A DNA stretch of 64,000 nt from Streptomyces naganishii JCM 4654 (GCF_014650575.1 NZ_BMVF01000019.1:62001-126000), one strand, 5' to 3'; numbered from the stretch's first letter, positions 31,791 through 43,542 are shown. Made by a program: numbers and translations. Notes: a model not told the origin generated them from the sequence alone.

Positions 31791-33584
31791 TTACTTCGGG
31801 TTCTTCAGGCCGAGGTTGACGAAGTCGTACATACCGCTGTAGCCGTCGGTGGTGTAGACGTTCGCCAGGTTCGAGGAGCGCCAGTTGATGAACTTCTCGA
31901 ACACGAAGGGCAGGTAGTAGCCGCCCTCCATGACCTTGTGGTTGATCTCGGTGGCGATGCCGGGCTTCTTCGACGCGTCGGTGGCGTTGACGTAGCTGTC
32001 GAACAGGCCGTCGATCGTCTTGTCCTTGATCAGGGCGTAGTTGTTGTTACCGCTCTGCAGGATGTACTTGCTGTCCCACAGCGGCAGACCGAAGCCCTGG
32101 ACAGTCGGGAAGTCCGGGCCCCAGCCCATGATGATGATGCCGTAGCCCTTCTTCTTCACGTTGGCGGGGCTGCCGATGATGCCGGTGGTCTGCGAGCCGT
32201 CGTACTGGTCGATCTGGGCGTTGATGCCGATCTTCTTCAGCGACGCCTGGAGCGACTGGGCCGTGGCCACCTCGACCGGCTTGTTGTTGCGGACGGCGAT
32301 GGTGGTGCTGAAGCCGTTGGGCTGGCCGCAGGCCTTCAGCTCCTCCTTGGCCTTGGCGACGTTGCCGTTCTTGTTGGCGCCGGCGAGCTCGTACGGGTCG
32401 TACTTCTGGCCCTCGGAGCCCGGGACGGACGGCGGCAGCATGTTGGTGCCGATGTCGCCGCCGGCGATGGGGCCGCCACGCGCGGTCTGGAGGGAGACGT
32501 GGTCGGCGCCGTAGATCACGGCCTTGCGGCAGTGCTCGTTGTCGAACGGCTTCACGCTCTGCGGGAACACCGCGTAACGGATGTAGCCGGAGACCGGGTT
32601 GTCCAGGTTGGCCTTGTGCTGCTTGAGGGCCTCGGTGCGGCCCTGCGGCGACATGCCGGTCTGGTTGATGTCCAGGTCGATGTCACCGTTGATCAGGCGC
32701 TGGTCCAGCTCGTTGGCGTTCGAGAAGAACTTGACCGTGATCTTGTCCGGGTACGCCTTGCGGATCGGGTCCGAGGCCTGCTTCCAGCTGGTGTTGCGGA
32801 CCAGGGTGAGGTCCTTGCCCGGGTTGTACGACTCGAACTTGTAGGGGCCCGAGGAGAACGGGTGCAGGGTGTACTTGGACTTGGTGTCCTTGTCCTGGCG
32901 GACCGGGGAGGCCGAGACCAGGGCCAGCATCTCCTCGAAGTCCGAGTTGGCCTTCGGCAGGTGGAAGACGATGGTCTTGTCGTCCGGCGTGTCGATCGCC
33001 TTCAGGCCGAGGTGGTCGGCGGCCTTGTCCTTGTACGGGCCCTGGTACTTGGCGTCCGGGTCCAGGACGTCCTTCAGGTAGGTCGGGCCGCCGGACAGCA
33101 CGTCCTGCGCCCACACGCGCTCGATGCCGTACTTGACGTCCTTGGAGGTGATCGGCTTGCCGTCCTCCCAGGTGATCCCGTCACGCAGGGTGTACGTGTA
33201 GGTCTTGCCGCCGTCGGACACCTTGGCCAGACCGGTGGCGAGGTCCGGGGTCAGCTCGGCGCCGGCCTTGCCGGGCTCCGCCTTGGTCGTGACCAGCTGG
33301 CGGCTGTAGTAGCGGGCGAAGTTCCACATGAAGCCGTAGTAGCCGCGCGTGGTGTCCCACGAGTCGGCGTCCTGGGCGCCACCGAACTTCAGCGTTCCGC
33401 CCTTCTTGACGGCGGAGGCCTGAGCGACCTTGTTGTTGGCCGCGTCGAAGCCGGCCGCACCGTTCTTCGAACCGCCGCCGCTGTCGTTGCCGCCGCCGCA
33501 CGCCGCCGTGGTCAGCAGCCCTGCGACCACAGCCGCAGCGGCCAATGCCTGCTTGCGCCGCCCTGAGGTGCGTTGGGTAGTCAC
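31791..33584 (-). CDS. dppA: Peptide-binding lipoprotein of the ABC importer (A component)
   Basis: A 597-residue SBP_bac_5 extracellular solute-binding lipoprotein. The signal ends in a lipobox (LLTTAAC, followed by a GGGNDSGGG linker). The family features are TYTYTLRDGITWEDGKPITSKDVKYGIERV and LDINQTGMSP. It captures peptides outside the membrane and hands them to the B/C permease. It lies between dppC and dppB, which is unusual compared with the common A-B-C-D-F order. A 70-base gap separates it from dppC. Confidence 0.94.
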   Translation of the reverse strand: MTTQRTSGRRKQALAAAAVVAGLLTTAACGGGNDSGGGSKNGAAGFDAANNKVAQASAVKKGGTLKFGGAQDADSWDTTRGYYGFMWNFARYYSRQLVTTKAEPGKAGAELTPDLATGLAKVSDGGKTYTYTLRDGITWEDGKPITSKDVKYGIERVWAQDVLSGGPTYLKDVLDPDAKYQGPYKDKAADHLGLKAIDTPDDKTIVFHLPKANSDFEEMLALVSASPVRQDKDTKSKYTLHPFSSGPYKFESYNPGKDLTLVRNTSWKQASDPIRKAYPDKITVKFFSNANELDQRLINGDIDLDINQTGMSPQGRTEALKQHKANLDNPVSGYIRYAVFPQSVKPFDNEHCRKAVIYGADHVSLQTARGGPIAGGDIGTNMLPPSVPGSEGQKYDPYELAGANKNGNVAKAKEELKACGQPNGFSTTIAVRNNKPVEVATAQSLQASLKKIGINAQIDQYDGSQTTGIIGSPANVKKKGYGIIIMGWGPDFPTVQGFGLPLWDSKYILQSGNNNYALIKDKTIDGLFDSYVNATDASKKPGIATEINHKVMEGGYYLPFVFEKFINWRSSNLANVYTTDGYSGMYDFVNLGLKNPK

Positions 33585-33654
33585 GATCTCGGATCCTCCG
33601 GATTAGATGAGAGACCCCGTGTGAAGTGCCACGGGTCGCTTGGGGTACGGCAGT

Positions 33655-34662
33655 TCAGCGGGAGCCCTTCGGGTCCAGCGCGTCGCGCACGCCGTCGCCG
33701 AAGAGGTTGAAGGCAAGAACGGTGATGAAGATCGCCACGCCCGGAACGATCATGTACATCGGGTCCGAGTCGTAGTAGTCGATCGCGTTCGAGAGCATCT
33801 GCCCCCAGGAGGCCGTGGGCGGCTTGACGCCCACGCCCAGGAAGCTGAGTGCCGCCTCGGTGAGGATGTTGGTGGGGATCATCATCGTCGTGTAGACGAT
33901 GATCGGCGCGACCAGGTTGGGCAGCAGTTCCTTGAACAGGATGTAGAAGCGCCCGGCGCCGAGCGAGCGGGCCGCCTCGACGTACTCGCGTTCGCGCAGC
34001 GAGAGCGTCTGGCCGCGTACCACGCGGCCGATGTAGGGCCAGCCGAAGAAGCCGATGACGAGGATCATCACGAAGACGCGCACGCTCGAGCCGGTCAGAC
34101 CCAGCATGTTGTTCGGCATCACGGAGACCAGCGCGATGATGAAGAGCAGCTGCGGGAAGGCGAGCAGGCCGTCCATGACGCGGCTGATGACCGCGTCCAC
34201 CCAGCCGCCGAAGAAGCCCGCCAGGATGCCGAGGATGGTGCCCAGCACCACCGCGACCAGGGCCGACAGGAAGCCGACGAGCAGCGAGATCTGGGCGCCG
34301 TAGAGGATGCGGGCGAAGATGTCGCGGCCGTTGACCGGCTCGACGCCCAGCAGGTGGTCGCCGCTGATGCCGCCCAGCGAACCCGTGGGGGTGCCGAAGA
34401 GCGGGTCGATCAGGTTCTCGTGGTAGACGTCGGGGTCCTGCCCGACGAGGCTGGTGATCACCGGCGCGAGCAGCGCCACCAGGACGAGGACGAGCACGAC
34501 GACGCCGCCCGTCAGGGCGAGCTTGTCCCGCTTCAGGCGCTCCCAGGCGATCCGGCCCAGGGAACGTCCCTGGACGGCCTTGGCGCCGGTGGTGGCTACC
34601 GCCGCTTCCTCGGCCGCGCTCGGGGCCGCTTCCGCGGTCGGCTCGTGCAATGGTGCCGTCAT
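33655..34662 (-). CDS. dppC: Peptide ABC transporter permease (C component)
   Basis: A 335-residue permease with the N-terminal OppC/DppC transmembrane segment (KLALTGGVVVLVLVLVALLAPVI). The EAA loop is REYVEAARSLGAGRFYILFKELLPNL, followed by MIPTNILTEAALSFLGVGVKPPTASWGQML, typical of DppC. An Ala/Glu-rich cytoplasmic start precedes it. It is the first gene of the five-gene importer operon, read leftward to dppF. Confidence 0.93.
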   Translation of the reverse strand: MTAPLHEPTAEAAPSAAEEAAVATTGAKAVQGRSLGRIAWERLKRDKLALTGGVVVLVLVLVALLAPVITSLVGQDPDVYHENLIDPLFGTPTGSLGGISGDHLLGVEPVNGRDIFARILYGAQISLLVGFLSALVAVVLGTILGILAGFFGGWVDAVISRVMDGLLAFPQLLFIIALVSVMPNNMLGLTGSSVRVFVMILVIGFFGWPYIGRVVRGQTLSLREREYVEAARSLGAGRFYILFKELLPNLVAPIIVYTTMMIPTNILTEAALSFLGVGVKPPTASWGQMLSNAIDYYDSDPMYMIVPGVAIFITVLAFNLFGDGVRDALDPKGSR

Positions 34663-34985
34663 TAGGCAGGGACCCCTCTCAACCGGCGGTAGCCGGCCCG
34701 CACTTGCCGCTGTGGCGGCATGATCAGTCCGTCGTACACAGGGGCGAACACCCCCTTGTTGCGGGAGTCTTCAACGCATTGGCGATCTGTTGCCAGACTT
34801 GGCGGTGAATGGATGCGTAAACGTGATGCGGGCAGGAGGGTTCCGTTATCCGGACGCTGGGTAACGGGGGTCGGACGCGGTCGAGTTGGGGCTTTCCGGT
34901 TGAGAACCGGACTATTCACCCTCATCTACGCGCGAAGAAGTTGCCCTGGCACACGAGTCGGCGTCCCGGTGGGAAGCGTTCCGGT
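34663..34985. promoter_or_regulatory. Intergenic region upstream of the peptide-importer operon
   Basis: A 323-base gap with no convincing gene. It holds a 9-bp near-perfect inverted repeat (CCGTTATCC at 34843-34851, GGGTAACGG at 34859-34867, one mismatch) that could be an operator. It also holds a small hairpin (TCCGGTT at 34895-34901, AACCGGA at 34905-34911) just downstream of the SseB-like gene that ends at 34986, a possible weak terminator. The leftward importer promoter must lie here, but no hexamer pair stands out. Confidence 0.4.
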
Positions 34986-35774
34986 TCAGTATCCGCCACG
35001 CGCCGGCGGATACCCGTACCCCGTCGCCGGGGACGGGGACGCGTGGGATTCGCGGTCGTAGAACGGGCGGGAGTTGGCGCGCATCCACAGGGCGACCGGG
35101 TCGTACTCGTCGGACATGGCGACGGTCGACACCGGCAGGCCGTCGGGGACGGCGCCGATGGACTGCTGCATCATCGCCCGCACCGAGTCGACGGCCGGCG
35201 GTGAGGTGTCGTAGACGTCCAGGCCGATGGCGAGGTACGGCGCCCCGAGCGCCGGCTGCACCCAGGCGCGGCGCAGGGAGCGCACCGCCGGGGTGCGGTG
35301 GGCGCTCTGCGCGAGCAGGGCGTAGAACTGGGACACCTCGACGGCCGGTTCGGACAGGCGCAGGGGGCCGGCCGGCTGGCGGTCGAGGCCGGTGGCGATG
35401 CGGCGCAGGTCCAGCCAGGGGATGCCCACGCCGCCGCCGGGGGCGTGCGGATTGAGCCAGAGGCCGTAGTGGTCGGGGTAGAGGGTGCGGGCCACGTCGA
35501 GGCCGTCCACCACCTCGTACGACCGCATCCAGCCGCTCGCCGAGAGCTCCTGGGCGGAGGTGACGCAGGGCGCGTAGCCGTGGCCGTCGACCTCCATGTG
35601 GCCGTACTGGGCGTCGGGGGAGCCGGCCTGGCCGTGCCACAGCAGCATCCACACCTGGCCGGAGGACGGGGAGGCGAGGGCGCGCAGCAGCGCCTCGTAG
35701 GCGTCGTAACGCCCGGGCGTCACCTGGCGCAGCGTCTGCTCGACCTGCCCGGCCGCGGTGCCGCTGGCAGTCAC
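34986..35774 (-). CDS. SseB-like protein (enhanced serine sensitivity family), copy 1
   Basis: A 262-residue cytoplasmic protein resembling the C-terminal part of SseB. Visible blocks are QVWMLLWHGQAGSPDAQYGHMEVDGHGYAPCVTS, YPDHYGLWLNPHAPGGGVGIPW and YDPVALWMRANSRPFYDRE; the last matches the VADWMRDGVRPFY end of its neighbour. The name comes from E. coli, where altered SseB dosage changes serine sensitivity; the mechanism is not established. GTG at 35772-35774 follows AAGGGGCGG. It is the second of two adjacent SseB-like genes placed near glycine/serine catabolic genes. Confidence 0.7.
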   Translation of the reverse strand: MTASGTAAGQVEQTLRQVTPGRYDAYEALLRALASPSSGQVWMLLWHGQAGSPDAQYGHMEVDGHGYAPCVTSAQELSASGWMRSYEVVDGLDVARTLYPDHYGLWLNPHAPGGGVGIPWLDLRRIATGLDRQPAGPLRLSEPAVEVSQFYALLAQSAHRTPAVRSLRRAWVQPALGAPYLAIGLDVYDTSPPAVDSVRAMMQQSIGAVPDGLPVSTVAMSDEYDPVALWMRANSRPFYDRESHASPSPATGYGYPPARGGY

Positions 35775-35876
35775 TTTTACCGCCCCTTCATACGACCGAC
35801 GTTCCGACCGAGTCGTCGGTCTAGCTTAAGGCCGCGTTCCGGCCGGGTACGTGCCGGAGTCGTGCGGCCGTGGGTT

Positions 35877-36680
35877 TCAGCGATCGTACTGATAAAAGGG
35901 CCGGACGCCGTCCCGCATCCAGTCGGCGACCGGGTCCTGGGCCACGTCAAGGAGCACCAGGTTGACCGGCCAGACCACCGGGTTGCCGCTCAGGGCGCGT
36001 TCCAGGGCCTGCAGGGGCAGCGCCCTCAGGTCGCCCTCCCACTGGGAGAGCTCGACGCCCACGAACATCACCGGTTCGGCCGTCTCGATGGCGGCCAGGC
36101 AGCGGCGGGCGGTGCGGACCACGCCCGTGGCGGCGAACTCCGCGGAGGCGGCGGCGAGGAAGTCCACCGGGTCGTCCTGCCAGTCGGGCTCGTAGAGGCG
36201 GACCCGGCCACCGCTCGCCGGGCCGTCCAGCGGGGTGCGGCCGGCCCGGCACAGTTCGGCCACGGCGGGCGGCGGCAGCGGGACGCCGACCACTCCGTCG
36301 GGGTTGACGGCGATGCCGACCTGGGCGGGCAGGCCGCGCGCGAACTCCACGGCGGGCGCGATGGTGTACGGCATGTGGGAGCCGGCGACCTGGCGCAGTT
36401 GTTCCTCGGAGCTGAACACCGGCACGTAGGCCTGGCCGTCGATCTCCAGGGTGGGCAGGTCGAGCGGGCCGCCGTGCGGGCCGCGGCCGCTCGGCAGCGG
36501 CACCCATACGAAGCTGCGGCCGAGCACCTCGACGATCCGGCCGGCCGCCGCGGGGATCCCGAGGGAGGCCGACAGCACCTCCTCCAGCTCGTTGCCGGGC
36601 CAGCCGCCGTGCGGGTGGGGGTGCGGCTGTGCCGGGAAGTGCGGGGGAAAGTCCGCGGAGAAGTCCGCCGGGATGTCCAT
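35877..36680 (-). CDS. SseB-like protein (enhanced serine sensitivity family), copy 2
   Basis: A 267-residue protein with both halves of SseB: an N-terminal SseB domain (SFVWVPLPSGRGPHGG, LPTLEIDGQAYVPVFSSEEQLRQV, YTIAPAVEFARGLPAQVGIAVNPDGVVGVPL) and an SseB_C-like end (EGDLRALPLQALERAL, DPVADWMRDGVRPFYQYDR). A His/Pro-rich leader (PPHFPAQPHPHPHGGW) precedes it. No signal peptide. It lies just upstream of copy 1 on the same strand with a 102-base gap, and the two probably arose by duplication. Confidence 0.75.
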   Translation of the reverse strand: MDIPADFSADFPPHFPAQPHPHPHGGWPGNELEEVLSASLGIPAAAGRIVEVLGRSFVWVPLPSGRGPHGGPLDLPTLEIDGQAYVPVFSSEEQLRQVAGSHMPYTIAPAVEFARGLPAQVGIAVNPDGVVGVPLPPPAVAELCRAGRTPLDGPASGGRVRLYEPDWQDDPVDFLAAASAEFAATGVVRTARRCLAAIETAEPVMFVGVELSQWEGDLRALPLQALERALSGNPVVWPVNLVLLDVAQDPVADWMRDGVRPFYQYDR

Positions 36681-36776
36681 CTGCCTACCGCCTGCTGGGA
36701 ACCACTGGAACTGCTGGGAGTTGTCGATACCGCCCCGGGAGCCGCTGGGGGCGCCCGGAGCCGCTGGGCGGAAAGG

Positions 36777-37499
36777 CTATCCGGTGCCGGCCCTGGCGGC
36801 CTCACCCGGAAAGCCGATCCGCCGCAGTCCTGTCGCCGCCGTGCGGTCCAGCAGCAGCGCCGAGGCGCAGCCCCCGGGCAGGTCGCCGCGCTCCACCGCG
36901 TGCAGGACGCGGTGGGCGGCGCGGCGGTGGCGGCGGAAGGCGTAGCGGGAGACGCCCCGGCCGCGGGCGCGCTGGCCGGCCAGGGCGGTGCCGGCGTCGA
37001 CGTCCAGCACGAGCAGGTGCAGGGCGCCGCCGCGGCGGCGGGCGGCGCGGGCGAGCCAGGCGCGGACCCAGGCCTGGGTGCCGCAGTCGTGGACGACCAG
37101 GCCCTCGCCGGTGCGCAGGGCGCGGCGCAGGCCGGCGTAGTGGGCGAGGCGGACCAGGGGGCGGTAGACGGCGTAGGGCAGGCGGCCGGCGAGGCGGGCG
37201 TCCCAGCGGTCGCGGGTGTCCTGGGAGTCGATCCGGGGGCCGGGCACCGCGCGCCGCATCAGCGTGGACTTGCCGCCACCGGGCAGCCCGGTCACCACCA
37301 CGACGTCGCCGGGCCCGAACAGCAGCACGCCCGGCCCCTGCCCGGCCCGCCGGCCGCGCAGGTCGCGGACGACGGGCGCGGGGCGCGCGGGGTGCGCGGC
37401 GTCGCGTCCGCGCGACCGGCCGGGGGCCCGCGCCGGCCCGGTGCGGGGCTGGGTGAGGGGGTGGGTCGTGGCGCAGGCCGCGGTCTCGTTCACCGGCAT
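36777..37499 (-). CDS. P-loop ATP/GTP-binding protein
   Basis: A 240-residue protein with a clear Walker A in VVVVTGLPGGGKSTLMRR. The downstream sequence (VHDCGTQAWVRAWLARAARRRGGALHLLVLDVDAG) resembles small AAA/zeta-kinase-like proteins that phosphorylate small molecules. No partner antitoxin is seen, so a toxin role is not supported. ATG 37497-37499 follows GGGGAG. It is divergent from the riboswitch-controlled gcvT operon and upstream of the SseB-like pair on the same strand. Confidence 0.65.
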   Translation of the reverse strand: MPVNETAACATTHPLTQPRTGPARAPGRSRGRDAAHPARPAPVVRDLRGRRAGQGPGVLLFGPGDVVVVTGLPGGGKSTLMRRAVPGPRIDSQDTRDRWDARLAGRLPYAVYRPLVRLAHYAGLRRALRTGEGLVVHDCGTQAWVRAWLARAARRRGGALHLLVLDVDAGTALAGQRARGRGVSRYAFRRHRRAAHRVLHAVERGDLPGGCASALLLDRTAATGLRRIGFPGEAARAGTG

Positions 37500-37680
37500 C
37501 GTCTCCCCTGGGGTGGTGACGGTTCGCCTCCCCGTCGAGTGTAAAGAGAAGGTAATGCCAGGCGCCTCGCCATTTCGTGCGCGTACGGACACAGGCCGGT
37601 TACAGATCCGGCCCTGCCGCGGGCGGCCCCGGGCGTGCAATGATGGGCGCGCCAACTGCATACCGGCCGTTTGAATCCGC

Positions 37681-37880
37681 GCGGGAGAGTTCTCAGCCCA
37701 CCGCTGGGGCGCCGAAGGAGCAAGTCCCTCCCTTGAATCTCTCAGGCACCGTTACCGCGCGGGCGAGGCACATCTGAAAAGCGGGCCGCCGGCGCAGGCG
37801 GCTCCACCCAAGGTGCAAGCCGTGATCGTCCGCCCGGCGGTCGTGGCGAACCTCTCAGGTTCCGATGACAGATGGGGAGG
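37681..37880 (+). ncRNA. Tandem glycine riboswitch
   Basis: Two glycine aptamers in series ahead of gcvT. The first opens GCGGGAGAG (37681) and contains CGCCGAAGGAGCAA and AATCTCTCAGGCACC. The second contains CCACCCAAGGTGCAAGCC, then CCTCTCAGGTTCCGATGACAG and GATGGGGAGG (to 37880). These are the conserved blocks of the gcvT class. Glycine binding normally turns on glycine-cleavage genes, so the riboswitch should induce gcvT-gcvH-glyA when glycine is in excess. gcvT starts 45 bases downstream. Confidence 0.93.
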
Positions 37881-37924
37881 ACACGAGATCCGTCCTCGTC
37901 CGTCATTGCCTTGGAGACCGACCG

Positions 37925-39064
<1,140 letters not shown>

Positions 39065-39183
39065 CACTGTCGTAACCGGTCCGCGGGGCGAGGCGCGTGA
39101 GGCGCCCGTCGCCCCTGGTCACGCACGTCCTTCGCTGTCCCCCTTTTCACCAGCACTTCCCCGCGTACAGGAGAATCCAGGCC

Positions 39184-39561
39184 ATGAGCAACCCCCAGCA
39201 GCTGCGTTACAGCAAGGAGCACGAGTGGCTGTCGGCCGCCGAGGACGGCGTCGCGACGGTCGGCATCACGGAGTTCGCGGCCAACGCGCTCGGCGACGTG
39301 GTCTACGCCCAGCTCCCGGAGGCCGGCGCCACGGTGACCGCGGGCGAGTCCTGCGGCGAGCTGGAGTCGACCAAGTCGGTCTCCGACCTGTACTCCCCGG
39401 TCAGCGGTGAGGTCACCGAGTTCAACCAGGACGTGGTGGACGACCCGTCGCTGGTGAACTCCGAGCCCTTCACGGGCGGCTGGCTGTTCAAGGTGCGCGT
39501 CACCGAGGAGCCCGCCGACCTGCTCTCCGCCGACGAGTACGCCGAGTTCTCCGGCAACTGA
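39184..39561 (+). CDS. gcvH: Glycine cleavage system H protein
   Basis: A 125-residue lipoyl carrier protein. The lipoylation lysine is in ELESTKSVSDLYSPVSG near residue 63. The protein shuttles the methylamine group between GcvP, GcvT and the L protein. It begins YSKEHEWL, as most GcvH do. ATG 39184 has an AGGAGA site upstream. It lies 119 bases after gcvT and 11 bases before glyA, so it is cotranscribed. Confidence 0.97.
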   Translation: MSNPQQLRYSKEHEWLSAAEDGVATVGITEFAANALGDVVYAQLPEAGATVTAGESCGELESTKSVSDLYSPVSGEVTEFNQDVVDDPSLVNSEPFTGGWLFKVRVTEEPADLLSADEYAEFSGN

Positions 39562-39572
39562 GGAGCCCACGC

Positions 39573-40835
<1,263 letters not shown>

Positions 40836-40860
40836 GACACCCACCGCGCCGGAACGACAG

Positions 40861-40889
40861 CGCGCACGGCCGGCGACCCCGGCCGTGCG
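40861..40889 (+). terminator. 12-bp hairpin between glyA and sdaA
   Basis: GCGCACGGCCGG at 40861-40872 pairs with CCGGCCGTGCGC at 40878-40889 around a 5-base loop. It ends the riboswitch-controlled unit or reduces read-through into sdaA. Confidence 0.7.
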
Positions 40890-40960
40890 CGGTGCCGGCC
40901 ACCGCCCCGGCTTCCGCCACACCCCGGCAGCCCCGCACCATCCCGTATTGAGGAGTCACC

Positions 40961-42328
40961 GTGGCCATCTCGGTCTTCGACCTGTTCTCGATCGGCATCG
41001 GCCCGTCGAGCTCCCACACGGTCGGCCCGATGCGCGCGGCCCGCATCTTCGCCCGCCGGCTGCACGGCGAGGGCCTGCTGGAGCGGGCCGCGTCCCTGCG
41101 CGCGGAGCTGTACGGCTCGCTCGGCGCGACCGGCCACGGCCACGGCACCCCGAAGGCCGTGCTGCTGGGCCTGGAGGGCGACTCGCCGCGCACGGTGGAC
41201 GTGGAGACGGCGGACGAGCGGGTGGAGGCGATCAAGGCCTCGGGGCGGCTGCGCCTCCTCGGCGAGCACGAGATCGCGTTCTCCTTCGACGACGACATGG
41301 TCCTGCACCGCAGGAAGGCGCTGCCCTACCACGCCAACGGCATGACCCTGTGGGCGTACGACGCCTCGGGCGCCGAGCTGCTGACCAAGACGTACTACTC
41401 GGTCGGCGGCGGCTTCGTGGTGGACGAGGACGCGGTGGGCGCGGACCGGATCAAGCTGGACGACACGGTCCTGAAGTACCCCTTCCGCACGGGCGACGAG
41501 CTGCTGCGGCTGACGAAGGAGACCGGCCTGTCGATCTCCTCGCTGATGATGGAGAACGAGCGCGCCTGGCGCACCGAGGAGGAGATCCGCGCCGGCCTGC
41601 TGGAGATATGGCGGGTGATGCAGGCGTGCGTGGAGCGCGGCATGAGCCGTGAGGGCATCCTGCCGGGCGGCCTCAAGGTGCGCCGCCGGGCGGCCGTCAC
41701 CGCGCGCCAGTTGCGCGCCGAGGGCGACGCGGCCACCCGCGCGATGGAGTGGATCACGCTCTACGCGATGGCGGTCAACGAGGAGAACGCGGCCGGCGGC
41801 CGGGTCGTGACCGCCCCGACCAACGGCGCGGCCGGCATCATCCCGGCGGTCCTGCACTACTACATCAACTTCATCCCCGGCGCGGACGAGGACGGCGTGG
41901 TCCGCTTCCTGCTCGCGGCCGGCGCGATCGGCATGCTGTTCAAGGAGAACGCCTCCATCTCCGGCGCGGAGGTCGGCTGCCAGGGCGAGGTCGGCTCGGC
42001 CTGCTCGATGGCGGCGGGCGCGCTGGCCGAGGTGCTGGGCGGCACGCCCGAGCAGGTGGAGAACGCCGCCGAGATCGGCATGGAGCACAACCTGGGCCTG
42101 ACCTGCGACCCGGTCGGCGGCCTGGTCCAGATCCCGTGCATCGAGCGCAACGGCATGGCCGCGGTCAAGGCGGTCACCGCCGCCCGGATGGCGATGCGCG
42201 GCGACGGCTCGCACAAGGTGTCCCTGGACAAGGTCATCAAGACCATGAAGGACACCGGGGCCGACATGTCCGTCAAGTACAAGGAGACGGCCCGCGGCGG
42301 GCTCGCCGTGAACATCATCGAGTGCTGA
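40961..42328 (+). CDS. sdaA: L-serine ammonia-lyase (single-chain, iron-sulfur type)
   Basis: A 455-residue single-chain L-serine dehydratase that deaminates serine to pyruvate using a 4Fe-4S cluster. It begins SVFDLFSIGIGPSSSHTVGPMRAA, the family hallmark. The alpha half carries VTAPTNGAAGIIPAVLHYY and the cysteine motifs EVGCQGEVGSACSMAAGAL and LTCDPVGGLVQIPCIERN expected to bind the cluster. GTG 40961 follows TTGAGGAG. It lies downstream of glyA, completing a glycine to serine to pyruvate route. Cluster supply may involve the window's cysteine desulfurase. Confidence 0.96.
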   Translation: MAISVFDLFSIGIGPSSSHTVGPMRAARIFARRLHGEGLLERAASLRAELYGSLGATGHGHGTPKAVLLGLEGDSPRTVDVETADERVEAIKASGRLRLLGEHEIAFSFDDDMVLHRRKALPYHANGMTLWAYDASGAELLTKTYYSVGGGFVVDEDAVGADRIKLDDTVLKYPFRTGDELLRLTKETGLSISSLMMENERAWRTEEEIRAGLLEIWRVMQACVERGMSREGILPGGLKVRRRAAVTARQLRAEGDAATRAMEWITLYAMAVNEENAAGGRVVTAPTNGAAGIIPAVLHYYINFIPGADEDGVVRFLLAAGAIGMLFKENASISGAEVGCQGEVGSACSMAAGALAEVLGGTPEQVENAAEIGMEHNLGLTCDPVGGLVQIPCIERNGMAAVKAVTAARMAMRGDGSHKVSLDKVIKTMKDTGADMSVKYKETARGGLAVNIIEC

Positions 42329-42413
42329 TTCCCGTTCCTCCGGGGGCTACCGCACGGTAACCACTTACCCCTACGCTGCCGCCAACTCGGCATCGGCGAA
42401 GGGGAGTTGGATT

Positions 42414-43448
42414 ATGCGTGGGGTGAGACGGGCGGCGGCGCTGCTGGGCGCCGCCGCGATGCTGTTAGGACTGGCCGGCAACGCCCGTGCGGCCGAGGCG
42501 CCGAAGTTCTCGCGGACGACGGCGATCGGCACGCACAACGCGTACGACAAGGCCAAGTACACGTACTTCGCGCAGGCGCTGGACTCCGGCGCCTCGCTGC
42601 TCGAACTGGACGTCTACACCGACCCGCTGAGCCGCCGCTGGCGGGTCAGCCACAGCAACCCGTTCGGCGACGACAACAACTGCGAGGCCGCCAGGACCCC
42701 GGCCGAGCTCTACAGCAAGAGCCGCAACCAGGACCTGGGCAGCTGCCTGGACAACATCGCCGCCTGGCACCAGCTCCACCCGGACCACCGGCCGATCGTC
42801 TTCAAGGTGGAGATGAAGAACGGCTTCAACAACAACATCGGCCTCGGGCCCGACGAGTTCGACACCCTGGTGCGGCAGAAGCTCGGCGACATGGTCTACA
42901 GGCCGTCCGACCTGCTGGGCGGGGCGTACCCGACGCTGGACGCGGCCGCCCGGGCCGATGCCTGGCCCTCGCGCGACGCGCTGCGGGGCAAGGTCCTCTT
43001 CGAGCTGATCCCCGGCACGGTCGAGCAGGCCAACCCCTTCGACCACTACTGGACCGACCGCGAGTACGGCGACCACCTGCGCGACCTGTACGCGGCCGGG
43101 AACATCGGCGAGGCCGAGGCCTTCCCCGCCGTCCTCGGCGCCGCCGCGGGCGACCCGCGCACCAGCCGCTACGACGCCTCGATCCAGCCCTGGTTCGTCT
43201 TCTTCGACGGCGACGCGGCGGCGTACGTCGGCAACGGCTACGACACGTCGTTCTACTCCAGGAACCACTACATCCTGATCACCACGGACGCGGCCGGGGT
43301 CTCGCCCGCGATCTCCTCGACCACTCCGACGGACGCGGAGGTGGCCGCCCGGCTGTCCCTGCTGGCCGCCGACCACGCCAGTCTGATCACGTCCGACTGG
43401 TCGGCCAAGTCCCCCGCCGTACTGGGCGCGGTAACCGACCGGAGCTGA
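42414..43448 (+). CDS. Secreted PI-PLC-domain phospholipase (calcium-dependent type)
   Basis: A 344-residue secreted protein. The signal peptide ends near NARA (residue about 26). The mature part has the PLC-like phosphodiesterase TIM barrel: AIGTHNAYDKAKYTYFAQAL with the first catalytic His, LLELDVYTDP, RVSHSNPFGDDNNC, and PIVFKVEMKNGF. It may cleave phosphatidylinositol or related glycerophosphodiesters outside the cell. Codon 18, inside the signal peptide, is TTA (42465-42467), predicting bldA-dependent, late expression. ATG 42414 follows GGGGAG. Confidence 0.88.
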   Translation: MRGVRRAAALLGAAAMLLGLAGNARAAEAPKFSRTTAIGTHNAYDKAKYTYFAQALDSGASLLELDVYTDPLSRRWRVSHSNPFGDDNNCEAARTPAELYSKSRNQDLGSCLDNIAAWHQLHPDHRPIVFKVEMKNGFNNNIGLGPDEFDTLVRQKLGDMVYRPSDLLGGAYPTLDAAARADAWPSRDALRGKVLFELIPGTVEQANPFDHYWTDREYGDHLRDLYAAGNIGEAEAFPAVLGAAAGDPRTSRYDASIQPWFVFFDGDAAAYVGNGYDTSFYSRNHYILITTDAAGVSPAISSTTPTDAEVAARLSLLAADHASLITSDWSAKSPAVLGAVTDRS

Positions 43449-43480
43449 TGTTCGAACACCCCTGAGGGATGGGCCGTACG

Positions 43481-43512
43481 GGAGACGGGGCAGAACTCAA
43501 CCAACCGTCTCC
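43481..43512. other. Inverted repeat between PI-PLC and GH25 genes
   Basis: GGAGACGG at 43481-43488 and CCGTCTCC at 43505-43512 form an 8-bp perfect inverted repeat with a 16-base loop, 33 bases after the PI-PLC stop. It could be a terminator for PI-PLC or an operator for the following muramidase gene, whose ATG is 31 bases further on. Confidence 0.4.
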
Positions 43513-43542
43513 TTCCCCCCACGGCACCTTCAGGGAGTACGC

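Noticed and set aside
36777..37499. Zeta-type toxin of a toxin-antitoxin pair
   Set aside because: Only the P-loop supports it; there is no antitoxin gene next to it and key zeta-toxin motifs are not evident.
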